A DNA stretch of 64,000 bases. Source: Mycobacterium sp. OAS707 (GTDB taxonomy: Bacteria; Actinomycetota; Actinomycetes; Mycobacteriales; Mycobacteriaceae). Of this stretch, positions 15,775 through 23,875 are shown piece after piece. The position numbers and the translations under genes are program-made. The notes under the pieces were generated by a model. The model was not told the origin of the DNA, did not search any database, and saw only the letters and a program-made list of their open reading frames with translations. Each line of letters opens with the position of its first letter. The first letter of the stretch is position 1. The DNA is taken from positions 434,001 to 498,000 of the forward strand of contig NZ_JADBDS010000003.1 in NCBI RefSeq assembly GCF_014873705.1, written 5' to 3'.

Positions 15775-17457
15775 ATGACGGGTCAGGAGTACGACGTCGT
15801 CGTGGTGGGCAGTGGCGCGGCCGGCATGGTCGCCGCCCTCACCGCGGCCCACCAGGGACTATCCACAGTAGTCGTCGAGAAGGCGCCACACTATGGCGGT
15901 TCCACTGCGCGGTCAGGCGGTGGCGTGTGGATTCCGAACAACGAGGTCCTCAAGCGCGCAGGCGTCACGGACACCCCCGAGGCAGCGCGTACATATCTGC
16001 ACACGATCATCGGCGACGTGGTCGAACCGGAGCGTATCGACACCTACCTCGAGCGCGGTCCCGAGATGCTGTCCTTCGTTCTGAAGCACTCACCGCTGAA
16101 GATGTGCTGGGTGCCCGGCTACTCGGACTACTACCCGGAGACGCCCGGCGGTCGCCCCGCGGGCCGGTCGATCGAGCCGAAGCCGTTCAACGCGCGCAAG
16201 CTCGGAGCAGACGAGTCCGGCCTGGAACCACCTTACGGCAAGGTGCCGCTCAATGTCGTTGTGATGCAACAGGATTACGTCCGGCTCAACCAGCTGAAGC
16301 GTCATCCGCGTGGCGTGCTGCGCAGCCTCAAGGTCGGCGGGCGCACGATGTGGGCGAAGGCGACAGGTAAGAACCTCGTCGGCATGGGACGTGCTTTGAT
16401 CGCCCCTCTTCGGATCGGCCTGCAAAAGGCCGGCGTCCCAGTGCGATTGAACACCGCGCTCACCGACCTCTACGTCGAGGACGGCGTCGTCCGGGGAATC
16501 TACGTCCGCGACGCAGGCGCTCCGGAATCGGCTGAGCCCGAACTTATCCGGGCCCGGCGCGGGGTGATCCTCGGTGCCGGCGGTTTTGAGCACAACGAGC
16601 AGATGCGGGTGAAGTACCAGCGCGCGCCGATCACCACCGAGTGGACTGTCGGCGCCAAAGCGAACACCGGCGACGGCATTCTGGCCGCCGAGAAACTGGG
16701 CGCCGCGCTGGATGTCATGGAAGACGCGTGGTGGGGTCCGACGGTGCCACTGGTGGGTGCGCCGTGGTTCGCATTGTCCGAACGTAACTCCCCTGGCTCG
16801 ATCATCGTGAACATGTCGGGCAAGCGATTCATGAACGAGTCGATGCCCTACGTCGAGGCGTGCCACCACATGTACGGCGGACAGTATGGCCAGGGGCCAG
16901 GGCCCGGCGAAAACATCCCCGCTTGGCTGGTGTTCGACCAGCAGTACCGCGACCGCTACATCTTCGCCGGATTGCAACCGGGACAGCGCATTCCGAACAA
17001 GTGGCTGGAGTCCGGCGTCATCGTCAAGGCCGACACTCTCGAGGAGCTGGCGGCCAAGGCAGGCCTGCCCGGTGAGGATTTGAAGGTGACGGTCGAGCGG
17101 TTCAACGGGTTCGCCCGGTCGGGCACAGACGAGGATTTTCACCGCGGCGAGAGCGCCTACGACCGGTACTACGGTGACCCGACGAACAAGCCGAACCCCA
17201 ACCTCGGCGAGATCACCCATGCGCCGTTCTACGCGGCCAAGATGGTGCCTGGCGACCTCGGTACCAAGGGCGGCATCCGCACCGATGTGTACGCCCGCGC
17301 GCTGCGCGACGACGGTTCGGTGATCGACGGGCTGTACGCGGCCGGCAACGTCAGCGCGCCGGTGATGGGCCACACGTACCCGGGACCGGGCGGGACGATC
17401 GGCCCTGCTATGACTTTCGGATATCTTGCAGCGCTACACCTGGCGGGGAAGAGCTAA
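15775..17457 (+). CDS. kstD: 3-oxosteroid 1-dehydrogenase KstD
   Basis: FAD enzyme that introduces the delta-1 double bond in ring A; with KshA it triggers ring B opening. The 560-residue protein has the N-terminal FAD motif VVVGSGAAGM (9-18), SGGGVWIPNN, the active-site Tyr119/120 region (GYSDYYPE), and the C-terminal GNVSAPVMGHTYPGPGGTIG stretch with the catalytic Tyr. The ATG at 15775 was chosen over an upstream frame-open region because the family starts at this point and the KstR box directly precedes it. The stop overlaps the next ATG by one base. Confidence 0.96.
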   Translation: MTGQEYDVVVVGSGAAGMVAALTAAHQGLSTVVVEKAPHYGGSTARSGGGVWIPNNEVLKRAGVTDTPEAARTYLHTIIGDVVEPERIDTYLERGPEMLSFVLKHSPLKMCWVPGYSDYYPETPGGRPAGRSIEPKPFNARKLGADESGLEPPYGKVPLNVVVMQQDYVRLNQLKRHPRGVLRSLKVGGRTMWAKATGKNLVGMGRALIAPLRIGLQKAGVPVRLNTALTDLYVEDGVVRGIYVRDAGAPESAEPELIRARRGVILGAGGFEHNEQMRVKYQRAPITTEWTVGAKANTGDGILAAEKLGAALDVMEDAWWGPTVPLVGAPWFALSERNSPGSIIVNMSGKRFMNESMPYVEACHHMYGGQYGQGPGPGENIPAWLVFDQQYRDRYIFAGLQPGQRIPNKWLESGVIVKADTLEELAAKAGLPGEDLKVTVERFNGFARSGTDEDFHRGESAYDRYYGDPTNKPNPNLGEITHAPFYAAKMVPGDLGTKGGIRTDVYARALRDDGSVIDGLYAAGNVSAPVMGHTYPGPGGTIGPAMTFGYLAALHLAGKS

Positions 17458-18317
17458 TGCCGATCAATCTGGACGTCGCACTGGGCGCGGAGCTCGAACC
17501 CGCTGAATTCTCTTGGACCAGTAGCGATATTCAGCTTTACCACCTCGGCCTCGGGGCTGGCAGCGACCCGATGGACAAGCGCGAGCTGCGCTACCTCACC
17601 GACGAGACCCCGCAGGTGCTGCCCACGTTCGGCAACGTCGCGCAGAGCTTCCATATGACGAAGCCACCGACAGTGCAGTTTCCCGGCATCGACATCGAAT
17701 TGAGCAAGGTGCTGCACGCCAGCGAGGCGGTGTCGGCACCTGGCCCCATTCCGCCGGCGGGGACCGGTATCGCGGTGACACGCTTCACCGACATCTGGGA
17801 CAAGGGCAAGGCCGCTGTCATCTGGTCGGAGACCACGGTGAAGGCTCCCGACGGCACGGTGCTGTGGACTCAGAAGCGCTCCATCTTCGCCCGCGGCGAA
17901 GGCGGCTTCGGCGGTGAGCGCGGCCCCTCGACTTCATCGCAACCGCCAGAGCGGGCGCCAGATTTCGAACTCTCCATCCCGGTGTCGCCGCAGCAGGCGC
18001 TGCTGTACCGGATGTGCGGAGACCGCAACCCGCTGCACTCGGATCCCGATTTCGCCGCGGCGGCCGGGTTCCCCCGCCCCATCCTGCACGGGCTCTGCAC
18101 CTACGGCATGACATGCAAAGCCATGGTCGACCATCTACTCGACGGCGACACCGCACGGGTCGGCAGCTACGGCGCCCGGTTCGCGGGCGTCGTGTTCCCC
18201 GGTGAAACGCTGAAGGCCAGCATTTGGAAGGACGGCGATGGCTTCCAGGCCGTCGTCACCGCGCCTGAAAGGGACGATGCGGTGGCGTTGGCCGGCGTGG
18301 AGTTGATTCCGGCCTGA
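17457..18317 (+). CDS. MaoC-like (R)-specific enoyl-CoA hydratase (Rv3538-like)
   Basis: A 286-residue double-hotdog hydratase. The hydratase-2 motif lies in the C-terminal half (YRMCGDRNPLHSDPDF), with catalytic Asp189 and His194, followed by FPRPILHGLCTYG. The N-terminal hotdog lacks this motif, as in two-domain eukaryotic-type hydratases. It is coupled to kstD through TAATG, so it shares the KstR promoter. The M. tuberculosis counterpart has been assigned to hydration of cholesterol side-chain enoyl-CoAs (Hsd4B/ChsH3 in the literature, from memory), so beta-oxidation of the side chain is the expected role. Confidence 0.9.
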   Translation: MPINLDVALGAELEPAEFSWTSSDIQLYHLGLGAGSDPMDKRELRYLTDETPQVLPTFGNVAQSFHMTKPPTVQFPGIDIELSKVLHASEAVSAPGPIPPAGTGIAVTRFTDIWDKGKAAVIWSETTVKAPDGTVLWTQKRSIFARGEGGFGGERGPSTSSQPPERAPDFELSIPVSPQQALLYRMCGDRNPLHSDPDFAAAAGFPRPILHGLCTYGMTCKAMVDHLLDGDTARVGSYGARFAGVVFPGETLKASIWKDGDGFQAVVTAPERDDAVALAGVELIPA

Positions 18318-18348
18318 ATGCGTCGCCCAAGCACCACCAGGGCGTTTA

Positions 18349-18380
18349 GTTGCAAGATCAAATTGCAGCAAACTTGCAAC
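18349..18380. repeat. GTTGCAAG / CTTGCAAC inverted repeat
   Basis: Perfect 8-base arms at 18349-18356 and 18373-18380, separated by 16 bases, 31 bases after the stop of the MaoC gene. There is no T-run, so an intrinsic terminator is unlikely to be strong. The arms, 24 bases centre to centre, could instead be two operator half-sites. Confidence 0.5.
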
Positions 18381-18449
18381 CGGCAGGACCATCAGCGCGT
18401 CGTACCTCGTCGGGCCGTCGCAGCGCTGTGACATGCATCACTTCCGGTT

Positions 18450-18510
18450 AAGTTCGCTGTCGCAATCGTCGAATCAGGCGTCGAAGTTCGCTGACGCTAC
18501 CGTTGAATTA
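18450..18510. repeat. 27-base imperfect direct repeat
   Basis: Copies at 18450-18476 and 18484-18510 share 22 of 27 bases and both begin AAGTTCGCTG. The period is 34 bases. They lie about 60 bases upstream of the candidate -35 of the exported-protein gene, a plausible place for activator binding. Confidence 0.6.
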
Positions 18511-18636
18511 AATAGTCCGAATGGCCGACAACGGTTGCTGGCAAAGCCCTTATTTCATCGAATCTAGTGGTTGACAGGCTGCATGCGAGTCTGAGACGCT
18601 AGCAGAGACTTCCACGGAGGAAAGGCAGGGGGATCC

Positions 18637-19035
18637 ATGAATACGATTGCTACAAGGCTCAAAGTCGGGACAGCGGCGATTGCGGTAGCGGCGGCGGCGA
18701 CCTTAGTTCCGGTAGCGGCGCAAGCAGCACCCGAGATCTCGGCGCCCACAGCGCCGATCACGCAGGTGATCGACCGGGTGGCATCGAGTGTCGGTGTGGG
18801 TGCCGCGAGCATCCCCGAATTCAGCTTCTTCTTCTTCGGTCCGACGCCCGCGTCGCAGCCGCCAGGGGTCACCTTGTTCAGCCCCGCCTTCCCGCTTCTC
18901 GGGCCGGTCTCACGGATCCTTGATCCGCTGTGGGCCGTGCTCGGCCTGAACGGTAAGGAACTCTGCCTCGGCGGCGCCAGCATCCAGTTCGGCGCGTACG
19001 GCGGGTTCAGCATCCGTGTCGGCCTGGGCTGCTAG
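18637..19035 (+). CDS. small exported protein of unknown function
   Basis: A 132-residue secreted protein, not assigned to a family. A GGAGGAAAGG ribosome-binding region precedes the ATG. The signal peptide (LKVGTAAIAVAAAATLVPVAA) ends at AQA-APEI. The mature part is about 98 residues and contains the hydrophobic FSFFFFGPTP, a Pro-rich linker, and a C-terminal Cys pair (KELCLGG and terminal GLGC) that could form a disulfide. It stands alone between a repeat-bearing intergenic region and a strong terminator, so it is probably a single-gene unit. No steroid link is visible. Confidence 0.75.
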   Translation: MNTIATRLKVGTAAIAVAAAATLVPVAAQAAPEISAPTAPITQVIDRVASSVGVGAASIPEFSFFFFGPTPASQPPGVTLFSPAFPLLGPVSRILDPLWAVLGLNGKELCLGGASIQFGAYGGFSIRVGLGC

Positions 19036-19059
19036 CCACCTCCGACTGTAAGTAAGCAG

Positions 19060-19095
19060 AATCGACCGCTCGACACTCGTCGGGCGGTCGATTTT
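19060..19095 (+). terminator. strong intrinsic terminator
   Basis: Stem of 15 pairs (one G-T) formed by 19060-19074 and 19079-19093 with a 4-base loop, then TT. It lies 25 bases after the stop of the exported-protein gene. It is the clearest intrinsic terminator in the window. Confidence 0.8.
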
Positions 19096-19168
19096 GCATT
19101 GCTGACGTAACGCATTCGTCGAGCTGGCAACTTTGTTGATTCTCGAAGAATGTTGTCTGATTTGCGAA

Positions 19169-19195
19169 TTGACGGCAATGTGCGGGGGATACTGT
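19169..19195 (+). promoter_or_regulatory. promoter of the DUF4012 gene
   Basis: TTGACG (19169-19174), 15 bases, then TACTGT (19190-19195), 4 bases before the GTG at 19200. The arrangement implies a leaderless transcript. Confidence 0.5.
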
Positions 19196-19199
19196 CCGA

Positions 19200-21062
19200 G
19201 TGGCAAACACGGGGGATAAAGATCAAGATTCGCCAGCGGAGGACGGCCCGCAGGAAGAGCGCGGCGTCGCTCCAGTAGAGCGGGGGTCTCGATGGCAGTC
19301 GATGCCTCGAGGCGTGCGGCGGGCGGTAGTACCTGGGCTGCTGTTGCTTCTAGCCGTGGCGTTTGCCGGCTGGCTCGGTTTCCAGGCGACACACGCGAAG
19401 TCATATCTCGAGCAGGCGCGCAGTGACGCCCAACAGGCCAGAGATGCGATCTCGAATGCGAACGTCGGTGAAGCAACGAAATGGGCTGACGCCGCGCAAG
19501 GGCATGCCCAGCAGGCACACGACGCGACCCATTCACTGCCGTGGAACATCGTCGCTGCGGTGCCGTGGCTCGGTAGCCCGTTCAAGAGCGGCCAGCAGAT
19601 ATCCGACGTCGTAGCCGATCTGGCTTCGCAGGTGCTGAAACCGTCGGTCGACGTCGCACAAGCCCTCTCACCGGATCACTTGCTCAGCGGGGAGGGCCGG
19701 GTCGATGTTCAGCTGCTCAGCAGCAACGCGCCGAAACTGGACGAGCTGTCGGCTGCTGCCACCAAACTGGACGCCCAAGCCAAAGCGATCACCGAACCCG
19801 CGTACCTGTCTGCCATCGGAGACGCGCGGTCCGCGCTTCAGACGCAGACGTCAGAACTCGCCGGACTGCTCGCGAACACCGCCCTGGCGGGGCGTCTCGC
19901 GGCGCCAATGATGGGTGCCGAGGGTCCCCGCGCGTACTTCATGGGGTTCCAGACGAACGCTGAGGCTCGTGGCACCGGCGGCCTGATGGGTGGATTCGGC
20001 ATTTTGCGCTTCACCGACGGCACCGCAAGGGTGGATACGCTAGGACAGAACGCCGATCTGAACAAGGAGTTCTCGCCGCTCGATCTCGGTCCAGACTTCG
20101 CCAAGCAATACGGGTACAACAACCCCTCCACCGATTGGCGGAACAGCAACTGGAGTCCCCATTTTCCGTATGCCGCCCAGATCTGGAAATCCATGTGGCA
20201 GCAGCAATCCGGAGAGAGTGTGGACGGTGCCATCTCGATCGACCCCATCGCACTGAGCTACATCCTGGCCGCCGTCGGTCCAGTCAACATGGCGGACGGG
20301 GAAACGATCACCGCCGATAATGTGGTCGAGCTGACCGAATCGACGGCCTACATCCGGTTCGCTGATGACAACGCCGCGCGCAAGGCGTATCTGCAGGACG
20401 TCGCCGCCGCGGTCGTGCGGAAGATGACGGGGCACCTGGACTCGCCGCGCCAACTTCTCGATGCGCTCGGTAAGGCAGTCGGCGAAGGCCGGATCGCGGT
20501 GTGGAGTAGCTCGCCGGAACAACAAAAGCTACTCGAGAAGACCCAGCTGGCGCATATCGTGCCAGACGATGCAGCGCCGTATGCCTCGGTGATCATCAAC
20601 AACATCGGCGGAAACAAGCTGGATTACTACCTGTCGCGAGAGATCGAATACAACGGCAGCGCTTGCGATTCCGACACGCGGAAGACCGCAGTCACCGTGC
20701 GACTGATCAACCATGTTCCCGACACGCCGTTACCCGAGTACGTCGCCGGATACGGTGGTTTCACCGGCAGGCAGGTTGATTTGCCGCCGGGAACCAACCC
20801 GACGTCCGTCACGCTTCTCGCTACCAAGGGGGCGAAGCTGACGGGGGCCTTCGTCAACGGCCTGAAGGTGCCGTCGGTATTCGGTGGCATGGAGCGCGGT
20901 CATCCCACCTTCGAGGTACAGGTGGGTCTGCAGCGCGAACAGCCCGTCGTGATCAGGTGGGAACTCAGCGAGCCGACGGCGCCCGGTGAAGTTCGCGTAC
21001 CGATACAACCGTTGCGGGACGAAGTCGCTCCGAAGGTATCGGTTCCCGAGTGCACCAAGTGA
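19200..21062 (+). CDS. DUF4012 domain-containing membrane-anchored protein
   Basis: A 620-residue protein. A 40-residue acidic and basic cytoplasmic tail is followed by one transmembrane helix (about 42-61, VVPGLLLLLAVAFAGWLGF), a helical coil-prone segment rich in Ala/Gln (AQQARDAISNANVGEATKW), and a large extracytoplasmic DUF4012 domain. Typical DUF4012 stretches include NAEARGTGGLMGGFGIL, the DGAISIDPIALSYILAAVGPV segment and DYYLSREIEY. DUF4012 proteins occur in actinobacterial envelope or polysaccharide loci, but their activity is unknown. The GTG start fits a leaderless promoter. It is flanked by terminators on both sides, so it is likely transcribed alone. Confidence 0.85.
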   Translation: MANTGDKDQDSPAEDGPQEERGVAPVERGSRWQSMPRGVRRAVVPGLLLLLAVAFAGWLGFQATHAKSYLEQARSDAQQARDAISNANVGEATKWADAAQGHAQQAHDATHSLPWNIVAAVPWLGSPFKSGQQISDVVADLASQVLKPSVDVAQALSPDHLLSGEGRVDVQLLSSNAPKLDELSAAATKLDAQAKAITEPAYLSAIGDARSALQTQTSELAGLLANTALAGRLAAPMMGAEGPRAYFMGFQTNAEARGTGGLMGGFGILRFTDGTARVDTLGQNADLNKEFSPLDLGPDFAKQYGYNNPSTDWRNSNWSPHFPYAAQIWKSMWQQQSGESVDGAISIDPIALSYILAAVGPVNMADGETITADNVVELTESTAYIRFADDNAARKAYLQDVAAAVVRKMTGHLDSPRQLLDALGKAVGEGRIAVWSSSPEQQKLLEKTQLAHIVPDDAAPYASVIINNIGGNKLDYYLSREIEYNGSACDSDTRKTAVTVRLINHVPDTPLPEYVAGYGGFTGRQVDLPPGTNPTSVTLLATKGAKLTGAFVNGLKVPSVFGGMERGHPTFEVQVGLQREQPVVIRWELSEPTAPGEVRVPIQPLRDEVAPKVSVPECTK

Positions 21063-21063
21063 A

Positions 21064-21132
21064 CCTGGCCGCGCCAGGTCGCTCGGTCCTTGCTGCCGGG
21101 GGCTAGGCAATCGCGAACCTACCGACGGTAGG
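21064..21132 (+). terminator. two short hairpins after the DUF4012 gene
   Basis: CCTGGC-cgc-GCCAGG (21064-21078) starts one base after the stop codon, and CCTACC-gac-GGTAGG (21118-21132) follows. Both are compact 6-pair stems without T-runs. The rest of the spacer to 21356 holds a palindrome CTGAAGACTTCAG (21135-21147) and the promoter region of the next gene. Confidence 0.4.
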
Positions 21133-21356
21133 GGCTGAAGACTTCAGCAACTTTGCGTAGGACTCCTGTTGAGCAAAATGTGGCGACGTTGCTTCGCCGT
21201 GTGCTGACTTCGCGATATCCGCCGACCGTCGAATTGCGTTGCGTCAGAGGGTGAGCCGTGCGCGGTCCACAACCCCGACACAACCTGATAACTTCCTTTG
21301 CAAACAAGTGCACGAGCCCGTTACGGGCCGGTCGGACGACTCAGGAGCACACCACA

Positions 21357-22268
21357 GTGAAGATCACCACGCCTGCCACCGTATTGACCGCGGCAGCGAC
21401 CGCCGCCGCGAGCGCCCTCGGCATCGTCGCAGCGCCGATCTCAGCGGCCGAGGACGTGACGACGACCTCTATCGGCACTCAAGGCAAGCTCGTCGACGGC
21501 AATGTCGTGCAGGGCTGGACCATCACCGATCTGCGACCGAGTTCAGATGTGATCCCTTATCCCGTCGCCGGCACGCTGTGGGAGGCGACCGCCACCGACG
21601 AAGCCATCCAGGGTGCGGCGACGCCGATCGTGTCGAATCTGAACGCCCGCGCCCGCAGCGGCCAGACGTACCGGGTTCTGTTCGGCGTCGCGACCCCGCA
21701 GGGCGTCAACCCGGCCACCCTCGGTCAAGGTGAAAAGACTACGGGCAAAGTGTATTTCGATGTGACCGGTGATTCACCCGACGCCGTCGTTTACAGCGCC
21801 GGCGGGCAAGACCTGCTGGCGTGGGTACAAGCGCCGCCTGCGCCGCGCCAGACCGGCACCCAATGGTCGCCACCTGCTCGTAGCCAGACCTCGCCTGCCC
21901 CGGCCGCTACACCGGCGACTCCCGCACCGGCCGCCGCCCCGGGGAGCACGCCCACCCCGACCGCTGCGCCCGGAACTCCGCTGCCCGCATCGGCGGAAGC
22001 CAGTCCAGGAGCACCTCTTCCGGCGGGGAGCCAGGGCACGCCGCTTCCTGCCGGCGCGCAGGGCACACCGCTACCAGCCGGCTCTCAAGGCACGCCGCTG
22101 CCCGCCGGCAGCCAGAGCGCTCCCGCCGCGGCCACGCCTGAGGGTGCTCCGGTTCCGGCAAGCACAGCGACCACGCCGCTGCCCGCCGGCAGCCAAGGCA
22201 CTCCGGCTACCCCTCCGGCGGCGCCGGCAACGCCGGTGACCACGGTCCCCCCGGCACCCGCCGCCTGA
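21357..22268 (+). CDS. MPT63-like (DUF1942) secreted protein with Pro/Ala-rich repeat tail
   Basis: A 303-residue exported protein. The GTG at 21357 is supported by AGGAG 9 bases upstream and by a signal peptide (KITTPATVLTAAATAAASAL, ending near ISA-AEDV). Residues of about 33-158 match the immunoglobulin-like MPT63/MPB63 antigen fold: VVQGWTITDLRPSSDVIPYP, GTLWEATAT, YRVLFGVATPQG and TTGKVYFDVTGDSPDAVVY. The classical antigen ends there. This protein continues with about 145 residues of Pro/Ala/Thr/Gln low complexity containing repeats of GTPLPAGSQ. Function of the fold is unknown; the tail could span or decorate the cell wall. Confidence 0.85.
   Translation: MKITTPATVLTAAATAAASALGIVAAPISAAEDVTTTSIGTQGKLVDGNVVQGWTITDLRPSSDVIPYPVAGTLWEATATDEAIQGAATPIVSNLNARARSGQTYRVLFGVATPQGVNPATLGQGEKTTGKVYFDVTGDSPDAVVYSAGGQDLLAWVQAPPAPRQTGTQWSPPARSQTSPAPAATPATPAPAAAPGSTPTPTAAPGTPLPASAEASPGAPLPAGSQGTPLPAGAQGTPLPAGSQGTPLPAGSQSAPAAATPEGAPVPASTATTPLPAGSQGTPATPPAAPATPVTTVPPAPAA
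21972..22200 (+). repeat. coding repeats of GTPLPAGSQ in the MPT63-like tail
   Basis: At least four near-identical 9-residue units (GAPLPAGSQ, GTPLPAGAQ, GTPLPAGSQ, GTPLPAGSQ) plus a degenerate copy further on (TTPLPAGSQ). At DNA level the units differ at synonymous positions, so they are old or under protein-level selection. Copy number is likely to vary between strains. Confidence 0.8.
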
Positions 22269-22285
22269 GCGACGGCCGCTTCTGG

Positions 22286-22714
22286 CTAACCCGCCGCCTT
22301 GTGCAGCGCCACGTCGGCCGATCGTGGCCGCGGCGCCGGGCACGTCTGCAAGTGCGTGTAGATGTAGTCGTGCAGTTTTGGTGCCTCGGCCACGAACCGA
22401 ACATCTAGGTCCCCCGAGTCGCTGACCGACGGAATGTCGACCAACGTTATCGGGACCGACAAACTGACCCCGCACCCCGCGGGGCACTCGACAGTCAAAA
22501 TGCCCGGCGGCTTGACAACATTGATGGCCTCCGACTGAACCAGCGGAATGCCCGGTTCACAGCCATGGCGCGATGCGTGAACGAACGCGTCCACTTTCGC
22601 CGCCGACAACATCAGACGTGATCTGCCAACCCATCCGCACGAGCACATCGCCTGAGCCCGATGCCTAGGTTGCGTAGCTACGACGACGCCTTTGCCGCCC
22701 CCCGAATCCCCCAT
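22286..22714 (-). CDS. hypothetical Cys-containing protein
   Basis: A 142-residue predicted soluble protein not assigned to a family. It contains MCSCGWVGRS near residue 23, HGCEPG, and CPAGCGV near residue 77. These CxC and CxxxC groups look like zinc-knuckle ligands. The central part (LTVECPAGCGVSLSVPITLV, then DLDVRFVAEAPKLHDYIYTHL) reads as genuine folded sequence, and codon use matches neighbours. It stands alone on the minus strand, convergent with the MPT63-like gene by 17 bases. The start at 22714 is tentative. It could be a nucleic-acid-binding or metal-storage protein. Confidence 0.55.
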   Translation of the reverse strand: MGDSGGGKGVVVATQPRHRAQAMCSCGWVGRSRLMLSAAKVDAFVHASRHGCEPGIPLVQSEAINVVKPPGILTVECPAGCGVSLSVPITLVDIPSVSDSGDLDVRFVAEAPKLHDYIYTHLQTCPAPRPRSADVALHKAAG

Positions 22715-23050
22715 TACGTCAATTCACCGTCCCACAACTGAATCCCCCCAGTGCCTACTGGCACTGCAATCGCCCAGCGGCCATTGCGGTCGCTCCCTCC
22801 GCCCGCGGGCCTGGTGTCCGCTTGTGGCGTGTATCACACCACCCTATAGTTTGCCAGAAACGAGGTCAAGCGACGCGAAACCGTGTCGGCGGTGACTCGA
22901 TCCGGCTGACCTCCAGCAGGGCAATAACCGCCAATTACCTGGTATTTCGGCTATGCCGTCGTGATTGACGGCTACGTTACTCAAGCTGGAGCTACCCACT
23001 GCGGCCAACATGGATTGATTGCTAGTGCAATTGCCTGCCGCGCTGAGCAG
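22715..23050. other. 336-base region without a supportable gene
   Basis: Lower GC than the surroundings and no frame with mycobacterial codon bias. It must contain the promoter of the Cys-containing gene at its left end. No clear hairpin, repeat or known operator was found. Confidence 0.6.
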
Positions 23051-23821
23051 TCAGGAGTGGGAAGACCACCAGGCGTACAACTCGTCGAACGTTGGGGCCC
23101 GGGGACCCGCATGGACCGAGCTCATCACGAGTCGGGCGTCATCGGTCCACGCGATCGTCGGACGATCGCCTTCCAGACCACAAAACAGGGTCCCGCTGGT
23201 TTTGTCCGGGGTCGCGTTGCGTCGCCACGGCCCGGGTGACTGGATATTGCCGGGGCAGTTGACTCTGGTCGACGCTCGGATGACGTCGTTGAAGGTGGCC
23301 TCGAGTGAGGCCCTGTCCTTGACCAGGCTGTAGGTCGCGGTAGCCGGACCGCCGAAGTCGGAGTTGGTATCGCATTTCACCTGTGCGAGCACACTTTTGG
23401 GCGTGGTGGCCGGTGTGCATGAGCCTGCCGGGTAGCCGGTCGGAAGTAGCCGCATCAGCGCCTGCGTTTGCGCGTCTCGCTCGTCTGAGGGGGGCGCGCT
23501 GGGTGTCTGCTGATTCGCGGTCGACGACTCTGCATTGTCAGACGAGGGACGCACGAGCCAGTAGATCAAACCGCCCACGACGGCGATGACCACCACCGCG
23601 ACGATGCTGAAGAAGACAATCGGCTTGCGATTGTCTTGCACTTGCCGTGGGTTCACCGTCAACGGTGCGTCGAAGCGGGCCGCCCAGGTATCAGGTGTGG
23701 GCCTCCAGTCGTCGTCGGCCTGCGCCGACTTCGACACCTGCAGTGGGCCGGTGTCCGCGTCGTCCGGGTCGGGTTCGTCGGGCGACGAGCCTTCTGTCGG
23801 GTGCACTTGCACAACCCCCAT
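23051..23821 (-). CDS. single-pass membrane protein, function unknown
   Basis: A 256-residue protein. An acidic cytoplasmic N-terminus of about 65 residues (SSPDEPDPDDADTGP) is followed by one transmembrane helix (about 67-90, KPIVFFSIVAVVVIAVVGGLIYWLV), a Ser/Thr/Pro linker and an extracytoplasmic domain of about 140 residues. Cysteines at GSCTPA, VKCDTN, VNCPGN and LFCGLE could form two disulfides. This layout resembles the small mycobacterial sensor-type membrane proteins related to kinase extracellular domains. It lies 54 bases upstream of the ltp2 stop on the same strand but is not obviously part of that operon. Confidence 0.72.
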   Translation of the reverse strand: MGVVQVHPTEGSSPDEPDPDDADTGPLQVSKSAQADDDWRPTPDTWAARFDAPLTVNPRQVQDNRKPIVFFSIVAVVVIAVVGGLIYWLVRPSSDNAESSTANQQTPSAPPSDERDAQTQALMRLLPTGYPAGSCTPATTPKSVLAQVKCDTNSDFGGPATATYSLVKDRASLEATFNDVIRASTRVNCPGNIQSPGPWRRNATPDKTSGTLFCGLEGDRPTIAWTDDARLVMSSVHAGPRAPTFDELYAWWSSHS

Positions 23822-23875
23822 GAATCGCTTCGGCGAGTCCAGCGGTACTGAGGGTAGTAGACCGGCGGCGCCGGA

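Larger units (their letters stand above)
18318..18636. other. 319-base non-coding region with repeats
   Basis: No supportable gene. It holds an 8-base inverted repeat (18349-18380), a 27-base imperfect direct repeat (18450-18510), and a TTGACA -35 candidate at 18571-18576 with only a weak -10 match (GACGCT, 18595-18600) for the following exported-protein gene. The DNA is less GC-rich than its surroundings. Confidence 0.7.

Noticed and set aside
16090..17373. 427-codon minus-strand frame opposite kstD
   Set aside because: Antisense shadow; kstD is unambiguous on the other strand.
21972..22200. CRISPR-like or minisatellite array
   Set aside because: The repeats are in frame, encode GTPLPAGSQ and vary at synonymous positions; they are a protein repeat.
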